Below are positions 1 to 5,457 of a stretch of DNA of 45,874 nucleotides, piece by piece. The DNA is from UBA9630 sp043725085. GTDB taxonomy: Bacteria; Patescibacteriota; Minisyncoccia; Moranbacterales; UBA2206. The DNA lies in contig JAYSLY010000011.1 in assembly GCA_043725085.1 (NCBI GenBank), positions 1 to 45,874 of the forward strand, read 5' to 3'. How positions within the stretch are numbered: position 1 is the first letter of the stretch; each line of letters starts with the position of its first letter. The notes beneath the pieces were generated by a model. It was not told the origin of the DNA. It worked only from the letters and a program-made list of their open reading frames with translations, and ran no database searches. Made by a program: the position numbers and the translations under genes.

Positions 1-94
1 TTTTTTTAGATTACTGTGCCAGTATTTTACGACAAATCACGGTTTTTTCAAAATGTGGGTCTCTTAGGTACTGGTTTAGTTTAGTACGGACTGG

Positions 95-439
95 TCAAAC
101 ATCGCTAATTGACATTCCATAAACAATTCTTGATATTTTCGCCCACCATGCCGCAGCAAAACACATTGGACATGGTTCGCAAGTTGTAAATAAAGTACAA
201 TTTTCCAAATGTCGATTATTCATTTTTTTCGCAGCTTCTCTGATTGCGTTTATTTCTGCATGAGCAGTTGGGTCTTTATCCACTTTATTGGTATTTCTAC
301 AAATACTAATAATTTCATTGTTAGAAACAACAGCAGCTATATAACAAGTAGGGTATTCGCTTTTAAGGCTTTCCTCTGCATGATACAACAAGGCTTTCAT
401 TATTTTATCATTGAACAAATTGGATTCTTGAATATTCAT
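95..439 (-). CDS. Nucleoside/guanine deaminase-like protein, C-terminally short
   Basis: A 114-residue member of the cytidine deaminase-like zinc hydrolase fold. The zinc site is clear: PTAHAEINA supplies the histidine ligand and the catalytic glutamate, and CEPCPMC supplies the two cysteines. The spacing resembles bacterial guanine deaminase (GuaD) and TadA-type enzymes. Those proteins are about 150-160 residues long; this one stops at a TGA right after the strand following the CEPCPMC helix, so roughly 40 C-terminal residues are missing. In GuaD that C-terminal part helps complete the active site, so activity is uncertain. No other frame downstream restores a clear tail. The start is well supported by an AAGGAGAG ribosome binding site and a strong promoter. 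It is separated from the ribosomal operon by a terminator and may be an acquired gene or a decaying one. The substrate (guanine, cytosine or a tRNA base) cannot be told. Confidence 0.8.
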   Translation of the reverse strand: MNIQESNLFNDKIMKALLYHAEESLKSEYPTCYIAAVVSNNEIISICRNTNKVDKDPTAHAEINAIREAAKKMNNRHLENCTLFTTCEPCPMCFAAAWWAKISRIVYGMSISDV

Positions 440-511
440 TCTTCTCTCTCCTTTATTTTAATTGTCAACGAACACACTCTAATATAAATGCATACAGCTC
501 AATCACAAGCC

Positions 512-540
512 AGTATAACGCTGCCCAAAACAAAAGTCAA
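512..540 (-). promoter_or_regulatory. Sigma70-type promoter for the deaminase
   Basis: Reading on the minus strand, TTGACT (535-540) is followed after 17 bases by TATACT (512-517), a near-consensus promoter. The transcript would start about 65 bases before the deaminase ATG, which has an AAGGAGAG ribosome binding site. This gene therefore has its own transcription unit. Confidence 0.7.
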
Positions 541-564
541 ATCGATATTTGTGCATTCACTTTA

Positions 565-593
565 GACAAAAAAACGAGCTTATAGCCCGTTTC
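565..593 (-). terminator. Rho-independent terminator of the ribosomal protein operon
   Basis: On the minus strand an eight-pair stem (AAACGGGC with GCTCGTTT, one G-U pair) closes a five-base loop and is followed by a T tract. It lies about 145 bases past the rpsI stop, in the right place to end the infA-to-rpsI transcript. Confidence 0.7.
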
Positions 594-639
594 TGTAAAA
601 ATATAAATAATATAAAACTCTAGCGTTTGGCCCACTTTA

Positions 640-708
640 GGTCGTTCCACTCCTTCAAACCCCTCGGTTTGAATAATTCCGCCAACTGAAACCTCATGGT
701 TTCCGACC
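640..708. other. Three-way-junction palindromic structure in the rpsI 3' region
   Basis: The 3' untranslated stretch between rpsI and its terminator can fold into a junction. GGTCG (640-644) pairs with CGACC (704-708). Inside it are two perfect hairpins: TTCAAACC/GGTTTGAA (654-661 with 666-673, four-base loop) and GAAACC/GGTTTC (688-693 with 698-703, four-base loop). No tRNA T-loop or CCA-like end is present, so it is not a tRNA. It could be an mRNA-stabilising 3' structure, a small RNA processed from the operon, or another palindromic repeat. The rest of 440-738 holds only the deaminase promoter and the terminator. Confidence 0.45.
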
Positions 709-738
709 CTTCCCTGCCACACTGTGCAAAAAGATTTA

Positions 739-1191
739 CTATCTTTTCGCCCACTGCGGACTCTTTCTTGCTTTCTTGAGTCCCGGCTTCTTTCTTTCAA
801 CTACTCTCGCGTCGCGAGTCAAAAAGCCTTCCGCTTTCAAAGCCTTGCGAAGAGTTTCGTCAAATTTAATCAATGCTCTGGAAATTCCCAGGCGGATTGC
901 TTCAGCTTGTGCGTTAATTCCTCCCCCGGCTACTTTTACAGTAACATTAAACTTCTCCGAGAGCCCAACTGAAGTCAAGGCGGATTTCACTGTGTCAGCA
1001 AAACGTTGGACGGAAAAATAGAGTTCCAATTTTTTAGCATTGACCAGTGTGTCAGTCGGGGTGTCAGTTGGATAGATGCGAACTTGCGCGATAGCAGTTT
1101 TTCTTTTTCCGACTGCGTAGAAATATTTGCCTGCTTCGGCTTTTGCTTCCGGCGCCGCTTTTTCAATTTTAACTTTTTTCTTGTCAATCAT
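739..1191 (-). CDS. rpsI: 30S ribosomal protein S9
   Basis: A 150-residue S9 homologue of the small ribosomal subunit. The core beginning YFYAVGKRKTAIAQVRIYP, the GGGINAQAEAIRLGISRALI segment and the basic tail RKSPQWAKR ending in the conserved KR, which reaches toward the P-site tRNA, are all present. An N-terminal extension of about 25 residues rich in Lys, Ala and Glu (KKKVKIEKAAPEAKAEAGK) precedes the conserved domain. The gene is last in the operon, directly downstream of rplM (16 bases), the usual L13-S9 pairing. No anomaly in the conserved core. Confidence 0.97.
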   Translation of the reverse strand: MIDKKKVKIEKAAPEAKAEAGKYFYAVGKRKTAIAQVRIYPTDTPTDTLVNAKKLELYFSVQRFADTVKSALTSVGLSEKFNVTVKVAGGGINAQAEAIRLGISRALIKFDETLRKALKAEGFLTRDARVVERKKPGLKKARKSPQWAKR

Positions 1192-1207
1192 GGTTTAAAA
1201 ATAGGTA

Positions 1208-1600
1208 TTAGTTAGTTGTGCCGTCAATTGTGTGCGTGTGAGTTGCGTTAGTGTAGATGAGAAGTCGTTTCATCATCTTGTCACGCAATTTGTTTTTGCA
1301 AAGCATGCCATAGACCGCGTCTTTGATTACTTTTCTGGAATCCTTTTTGATCTGATCTTTCAGTTTGGTTGCGGTGATTCCTCCCGGGTAACCGGAAAAA
1401 CGGTAGTAGATTTTTTTGTCTCCTTTGCCATAGGCAATTTTAACATTGTCAGAGTTAATCACAACCACAATGTCTCCACCATCAATATGCGGGGTAAAAT
1501 CAACCTTATTTTTTCCCCGTAGAATTCTGGCAATTTCTGTCGACATTCTTCCTGGCGTTTTATCTGTTGCATCAAAAAGATGATATTTTCTGGTAATCAT
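1208..1600 (-). CDS. rplM: 50S ribosomal protein L13
   Basis: L13 of the large subunit, about 130 residues from the start chosen here. The family opening (W/H-x-L-x-DA...PGRMSTEIARILRGKNK, then DGGDIVVVINSDNVK) and the GYPGGI loop are clear. A longer frame begins at 1627, but that start lies inside rplQ and the family normally begins just before the YHLFDATD segment. The ATG at 1598-1600 gives a four-base gap to the rplQ stop, so it is preferred. The C-terminus is extended and ends with a His/Thr-rich tail (NATHTHTIDGTTN). It pairs with rpsI downstream. Confidence 0.95.
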   Translation of the reverse strand: MITRKYHLFDATDKTPGRMSTEIARILRGKNKVDFTPHIDGGDIVVVINSDNVKIAYGKGDKKIYYRFSGYPGGITATKLKDQIKKDSRKVIKDAVYGMLCKNKLRDKMMKRLLIYTNATHTHTIDGTTN

Positions 1601-1604
1601 AGAT

Positions 1605-1967
1605 TTAAACGAATTCGATAATGGCAATTCTCGCTGAATCGCTTTTTCTTGGCGCTAATTTAATTATTCTAGTGTAACCACTGCTTCTTTTCTCAAATTT
1701 ATCCAAAAATTCTCCCGTTAATTTTTTCATTGCCATCGCCGGGATGTATTTTTTCAAATCACGAATGACCGCCAGTTTTTGTACAGGGTCTTTGCCTTTT
1801 TTGGCTTTATTGATCAGACGATCGATTTTGCCTTTTAATTCCTTGGCCTTCGCCTCAGTCGTTTCAATCTTTTCACGCATAATCAAACTGCCCAGCATCG
1901 TGCGAAACAATGCTTTTCGTTGATTCATTTCTCTCCCTAATTCCCTTCCCTTATTTTGATGTCGCAT
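1605..1967 (-). CDS. rplQ: 50S ribosomal protein L17
   Basis: A 120-residue L17 homologue. MRHQNKGRELGREMNQRKALFRTML corresponds to the conserved opening (MRH...LGR...HR.AL.RN), followed by the helix IETTEAKAKELKGKIDRLI, and the C-terminal YTRIIKLAPRKSDSARIAIIEFV matches the family end. It assembles near the polypeptide exit site of the 50S subunit. It lies between rpoA (24 bases upstream) and rplM (4 bases downstream), the widespread rpoA-rplQ-rplM-rpsI order. Confidence 0.97.
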   Translation of the reverse strand: MRHQNKGRELGREMNQRKALFRTMLGSLIMREKIETTEAKAKELKGKIDRLINKAKKGKDPVQKLAVIRDLKKYIPAMAMKKLTGEFLDKFEKRSSGYTRIIKLAPRKSDSARIAIIEFV

Positions 1968-1991
1968 AAGTTTAGCTTAAAAACGGAAATA

Positions 1992-2963
1992 TTAGTCTTC
2001 TTTCTTGAGATTGATTCCGAAATCTCCAATTGCTTTTTTAATTTCTTTAATCCCCTTAGCTCCCATACCATCCAATTCGCCAACCTGAGTTTCAGTTAGC
2101 TTCACAATATCAGCCACAGTGGCGATGTTGGCTTTTTCCAAAACATTTAATGTTCTTGTAGAGAGGTTTTTTAGTGCAGCCACTTCGGTTTTAGTTACAT
2201 CTTCAGCGACAACTTCGGCCACTTCAGCTTCAACTGCAACCTCAGTAACTTCTTCCTGTTCCACCACCTCTTCCACTTCTTTGATTGTTGTCAGTACTGA
2301 GAATTGGTCGCTAAGAATTTTTACCGCTTGAGCAAAGGCGTCTTTTGGTGAAATGCTTCCATCGGTTGCCACTTCCAAAATAATTTTTTCAAAATCAGTT
2401 CTTTTTCCTACGCGCATATTTTCGATTGTGTAGTTCACGCGACGAATTGGGGTGTAGATGGCATCAAGCGCAATCATGCCCACTTCCTTTTTTTCTCTCA
2501 GCTGCTGATCGACCGGGACATAGCCAATGCCATTTTCCACTTCCATGTCCATGTCAAATTCACCCTTGGCATTGGTGATTGTGGCAATCGGCGCATCCTT
2601 GGTGATTACTTCTACATCAGTTGGGCATTTAATCATTCCGGCTGTGATTGTTTTTTCACCTTTAACACTCAAAGTCACGGTTACCGGTTCGTCCTTGTAA
2701 GATTTCAAACGCACTTGTTTTAAGTTAAGCACGATTTGAATCACATCTTCTAAAACATTAGGAATGGTTGAGAATTCATGCTTCACGCCTTTAATCTTCA
2801 CAGAAGTAATCGCAGAACCTGGAAGAGATGAAAGTAGCACGCGCCTAAGAGCATTACCCACGGTTGTTCCATAACCAGGATAACAACCGTCAATTTCAAA
2901 TTTACCGGTCTTTTCGTCGAGAGGAACGTATTTAGGTTTTTGAGGAAGTGTTATTGCTTGCAT
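1992..2963 (-). CDS. rpoA: DNA-directed RNA polymerase alpha subunit
   Basis: The 323-residue alpha subunit that nucleates polymerase assembly. The N-terminal domain carries TTVGNALRRVLLSSLPGSAIT, the dimerisation helix, and the strand region VGMIALDAIYTPIRRVNYTIE that contacts beta and beta-prime. The linker (about residues 225-255) is unusually acidic and valine-rich (VEEVVEQEEVTEV...). The C-terminal domain (about 260-320) contains the helix-hairpin-helix segment LDGMGAKGIKEIKKAIGDFG that binds UP elements and activators. Within the ribosomal operon it follows rpsD and precedes rplQ. Length is normal for bacteria. Confidence 0.98.
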   Translation of the reverse strand: MQAITLPQKPKYVPLDEKTGKFEIDGCYPGYGTTVGNALRRVLLSSLPGSAITSVKIKGVKHEFSTIPNVLEDVIQIVLNLKQVRLKSYKDEPVTVTLSVKGEKTITAGMIKCPTDVEVITKDAPIATITNAKGEFDMDMEVENGIGYVPVDQQLREKKEVGMIALDAIYTPIRRVNYTIENMRVGKRTDFEKIILEVATDGSISPKDAFAQAVKILSDQFSVLTTIKEVEEVVEQEEVTEVAVEAEVAEVVAEDVTKTEVAALKNLSTRTLNVLEKANIATVADIVKLTETQVGELDGMGAKGIKEIKKAIGDFGINLKKED

Positions 2964-3035
2964 TTGTTTATAAGTTTAATAATTAGAGGAGATTTAACGT
3001 TAGTTTCTTGGACTTAACGCTCTCCCAAATTTTAA

Positions 3036-3671
3036 TTATCGAGAATAATATTCAACCACAACCTGGGCATCGACGTTTGTGCCGATTTCCTCACGAGTTG
3101 GGAGGCTGACAATTTTTCCTTCCGCTTTGCCTGAATCAAATGAAATCCAACTTGGAAAATCTTGTTTATTCTTAAGCGCCTGATCAATATTTTTGAAATA
3201 ATTTTTTTGCTCTTTGCCAGTCTTGATGCCAATCGTTTGTCCCGGTTTCACGGCGTAGGAAGGAATGTTAACTTTGCGACCGTTTACAGCAATAAGGCCA
3301 TGAGCAACGAGTTGTCTGGCTTGAGCGCGTGAAGCACCAAAGCCCATGCGATAAACCACATTGTCGAGTCTTGTTTCCAAGCGGATAAGCAGCAAATCTC
3401 CGGTCACACCCTTTTTGCCTTTAACATCGCTAAAGTGCTTTCTGAATTGTTTTTCTAAAACACCATAGATGCGTTTGATCTTTTGTTTAGCAGCCAACTG
3501 GACACCATATTCACTGCGATTTCCACGAGACATTTTCTTGCCGTGTACTCCTGGGATATAGGCGCGTTTAACCATTCCACATTTTGGACCATTGCAACGG
3601 TCACCTTTGAGGAATAATTTTTCCATCGCTCTGCGACATTTTCGACATTGTGCTTCGGTATCTCTAGCCAT
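3036..3671 (-). CDS. rpsD: 30S ribosomal protein S4
   Basis: A 211-residue S4, a primary 16S rRNA-binding assembly protein. The N-terminus has a four-cysteine cluster (CRKC near residues 9-12 and CNGPKC near 26-31), so this is the zinc-binding form of S4. The S4 RNA-binding domain follows (RLETRLDNVVYRMGFGASRAQARQLVAHGLIAVNGRKV...PSYAVKPGQTI). The C-terminal PTREEIGTNVDAQVVVEYYSR is the usual family end. In many bacteria S4 represses its own operon through a leader pseudoknot; no such structure was identified here. Confidence 0.97.
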   Translation of the reverse strand: MARDTEAQCRKCRRAMEKLFLKGDRCNGPKCGMVKRAYIPGVHGKKMSRGNRSEYGVQLAAKQKIKRIYGVLEKQFRKHFSDVKGKKGVTGDLLLIRLETRLDNVVYRMGFGASRAQARQLVAHGLIAVNGRKVNIPSYAVKPGQTIGIKTGKEQKNYFKNIDQALKNKQDFPSWISFDSGKAEGKIVSLPTREEIGTNVDAQVVVEYYSR

Positions 3672-3715
3672 AATTCTTTCTAAATAAATAATTTATACTT
3701 CTTCGCCACGCCACA

Positions 3716-3731
3716 TCCGCCGGCTGGCGGA
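3716..3731. repeat. Short GC-rich palindrome between rpsK and rpsD
   Basis: TCCGCC and GGCGGA form a six-pair stem around a four-base loop in an AT-rich gap. It stands out in base composition from its surroundings and resembles the small dispersed palindromes found elsewhere in this window. A role in RNA processing between the two genes is possible but not shown. Confidence 0.45.
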
Positions 3732-3754
3732 GAAGGTTGGCCTATTCAATATTA

Positions 3755-4240
3755 TTATACTCGTCGGGGTTTCTTGGCGCGACAACCATTGTGCGGGATT
3801 GGAGTTGTGTCTTTAATCAAAATGATTTCAAAACCATTATTGGCAAGAGCTCGAATTGAGGCTTCTCGTCCGGAACCTACTCCACGTACAAATACTTCCA
3901 GTTCTTTCACGCCATATTTTCGCACTTTTTCTGTCACATTGGCCACAACTTGCGTAGCGGCATAGGGAGTAGCTTTTTTTGCACCCTTGAAGCCCAAAAG
4001 TCCCGATGAGCACCATCCAAGAACTCCGCCTTCGCTATCAGAAATATTAACAATCGTGTTGTTGTAGGAGCATTTTACTGTTGCTCGGCCTTTTTGCACT
4101 TGTCTTTTGGCTTTCTTGACCTTTTTTTGCTCCAGCTTTACTTCTTCACCGGAAAGAGTGGAAAGAATCGTCGCATCAGAAATTTTTGCCTTTGGAGCAG
4201 CTGCATCCTCGGTCTTCTTTTGTTGGGTATCGTTCGTCAT
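3755..4240 (-). CDS. rpsK: 30S ribosomal protein S11, with N-terminal extension
   Basis: A 161-residue S11. The conserved part starts near residue 50 (GRATVKCSYNNTIVNISDSEGGVLGWCSSGLLGFKGAKKATPYAAT) and ends with the highly conserved DTTPIPHNGCRAKKPRRV that lines the mRNA path on the platform of the 30S subunit. Ordinary bacterial S11 is about 128 residues; here about 35 extra N-terminal residues rich in Lys, Ala and Thr (TNDTQQKKTEDAAAPKAKIS) are added. Lysine-rich extensions of ribosomal proteins also occur in rpsI here. It sits between rpsM and rpsD as usual. Confidence 0.97.
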   Translation of the reverse strand: MTNDTQQKKTEDAAAPKAKISDATILSTLSGEEVKLEQKKVKKAKRQVQKGRATVKCSYNNTIVNISDSEGGVLGWCSSGLLGFKGAKKATPYAATQVVANVTEKVRKYGVKELEVFVRGVGSGREASIRALANNGFEIILIKDTTPIPHNGCRAKKPRRV

Positions 4241-4317
4241 AATGGTTATGTTCGCTTTAATTATTGCCAGTATTCTAAATAAAAACTATATTCTTTATAT
4301 TTATTCGTACATTCCTC

Positions 4318-4353
4318 CGCCTGCGACGCTATCGGGTAGCATTGCGGGCAGGT
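4318..4353. repeat. Dispersed palindromic element, CCTGCCCGCAATGC family
   Basis: Reading on the minus strand this unit starts CCTGCCCGCAATGCTACC and ends GTCGCAGGCGG, so CCTGC ends pair across the element. A close relative lies inside secF (13071-13105) and a shorter one just before the TraD-like ATPase gene (32798-32822). Here it occupies the gap between rpsM and rpsK and does not interrupt a gene. Confidence 0.7.
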
Positions 4354-4366
4354 AATTCGTAGATTT

Positions 4367-4753
4367 CTAAGTCTTTTCAGTCTTAACTCTACCAGAGCCC
4401 ATTGTGCGGCGAACATTGCCACGCACAGTCCGGTTGTTAGTCTTGGTTCTTTGACCGCGAACAGGCAAACCTCTTTGATGACGCACTCCGCGGTAACATC
4501 CCACTTCTTTGAGACGCTTCACATTGTCACGCACCTCCAACTTCAAATCACCTTCAATCTTGATTTTTTTCTCAACATAACTTCGAATACTGTTTTGCTC
4601 TTCTTCGGTCAAATCTTTCGTTCTTTTGTTTTTGTCGATTTTAAGCTCGGCTAAAACTTCTGAAGAGGTGTTTTTGCCAACTCCATAGATATAGGTGAGT
4701 GAGATCTCGATTCTTTTGTTGTCAGGAATATTTACTCCGGCGATTCTTAACAT
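4367..4753 (-). CDS. rpsM: 30S ribosomal protein S13
   Basis: A 128-residue S13, located at the head of the 30S subunit and touching the P-site tRNA. The opening MLRIAGVNIPDNKRIEISLTYIYGVGK and the C-terminal GVRHQRGLPVRGQRTKTNNRTVRG with the basic tail are diagnostic. It starts about 37 bases after rpmJ, and its stop is followed by a palindromic element before rpsK. Length and motifs are normal. Confidence 0.97.
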   Translation of the reverse strand: MLRIAGVNIPDNKRIEISLTYIYGVGKNTSSEVLAELKIDKNKRTKDLTEEEQNSIRSYVEKKIKIEGDLKLEVRDNVKRLKEVGCYRGVRHQRGLPVRGQRTKTNNRTVRGNVRRTMGSGRVKTEKT

Positions 4754-4790
4754 ATTGATGATCTTTTCTAGTAATTAAAAAGATTATAAA

Positions 4791-4904
4791 TTAACCTTGG
4801 CGTTGTTTATGCTTTGGATTGGAACAAATCACGAAAAGCACGCCTTTTCTTTTGACGGTCTTGCACTTATCGCAAATTTTTCTCACTGATGCTTTAACTT
4901 TCAT
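4791..4904 (-). CDS. rpmJ: 50S ribosomal protein L36
   Basis: A 37-residue protein read directly from the sequence: it opens MKVKASVRKICDKCKTV and ends CSNPKHKQRQG. The four zinc ligands C-x2-C ... C-x4-H are kept (CDKC and CSNPKH), so this is the zinc-binding form of L36. It lies between infA and rpsM, the standard place. The start ATG at 4902-4904 is the only one fitting the family. Confidence 0.95.
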   Translation of the reverse strand: MKVKASVRKICDKCKTVKRKGVLFVICSNPKHKQRQG

Positions 4905-4939
4905 AGTTTGTATTATTAATCCTAAAATAAACTCTCGCT

Positions 4940-5161
4940 TTATTTAAGTCGTTGGACGACACGACCTTTGGTCAGGTCGTAGGGGCTCATTTCAACCAAC
5001 ACGCGATCTCCCGGGATAAGGCGAATATAATTCACGCGCATCTTGCCGGAAATATAGGCCAGAATTTCATGACCATTAGGCAATTTAACCTTGAAAGTCG
5101 CACTGGGCAAGAGCTCAACAACTACACCTTCTAATTTAACTACTTCTTTGTCTTGTGCCAT
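4940..5161 (-). CDS. infA: Translation initiation factor IF-1
   Basis: A 73-residue S1/OB-fold protein that binds the 30S A site during initiation. MAQDKEVVKLEGVVVELLPSATF, the NGHEILAYISGKMR loop and VLVEMSPYDLTKGRVVQR are diagnostic. It is the first gene of the ribosomal operon here: a promoter lies just upstream and secY, adk and map are not adjacent, so the usual upstream portion of the spc operon is elsewhere in the genome. Confidence 0.97.
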   Translation of the reverse strand: MAQDKEVVKLEGVVVELLPSATFKVKLPNGHEILAYISGKMRVNYIRLIPGDRVLVEMSPYDLTKGRVVQRLK

Positions 5162-5196
5162 AAAATAATTTTGACTCAGATAAAGCAGAAATAAAA

Positions 5197-5225
5197 AAAA
5201 TAGACGGAATTTCTTAAAGCGTCAA
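5197..5225 (-). promoter_or_regulatory. Promoter of the infA-rpsI operon
   Basis: On the minus strand TTGACG (5220-5225) and TATTTT (5197-5202) are separated by 17 bases, ending about 35 bases before the infA start. This is the only good candidate in the gap and fits a transcription start for the nine-gene ribosomal operon. Confidence 0.6.
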
Positions 5226-5457
5226 AACCAAAAGCTTATTTAGCTTTTAGTGATTACCCTTCAAGAGAACGAGATGGTCCAAGTTCATGAATTCCGAATT
5301 TTCCCTCTATTTGGACTAAGTCTGTCCGATTGGATAGACTCTTTATTTAGTTTTTTTAATGTCTTTAACTATATTAGCGAGTTTTCCATTTATTGTCAAT
5401 AGGCGCAACAATGGTTCAAAAAAGCAATATTAATGCGCCTGTATGGCGCGTACTCCC
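5226..5457. other. Gap between valS and the infA promoter, with two hairpins
   Basis: No open frame with family resemblance is visible. Two inverted repeats stand out: AAAAGCT/AGCTTTT (5230-5236 with 5242-5248) and AGTCTGTCC/GGATAGACT (5319-5327 with 5332-5340, four-base loop, one mismatch). The second is followed on the plus strand by a T-rich run, as in a terminator. These may separate valS transcription from the ribosomal operon; the region lies upstream of the mapped promoter, so it is not obviously a leader RNA. Confidence 0.35.

Noticed and set aside
500..525. GCCAGTATAACGCTGCCC near the window start looked like another copy of the CATAACGCTGAGC module end
   Set aside because: The resemblance is only about ten bases and the stretch is fully explained as the -10 region of the deaminase promoter.
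640..708. Possible tRNA gene in the rpsI 3' region
   Set aside because: The fold has a junction and hairpins but the conserved T-loop (GGTTCRA), D-loop GG and acceptor pattern are missing.
537..800. An 87-codon minus-strand frame overlapping the end of rpsI
   Set aside because: It starts inside rpsI in another frame, runs through the three-way-junction structure and the terminator hairpin, and its product has no family features.
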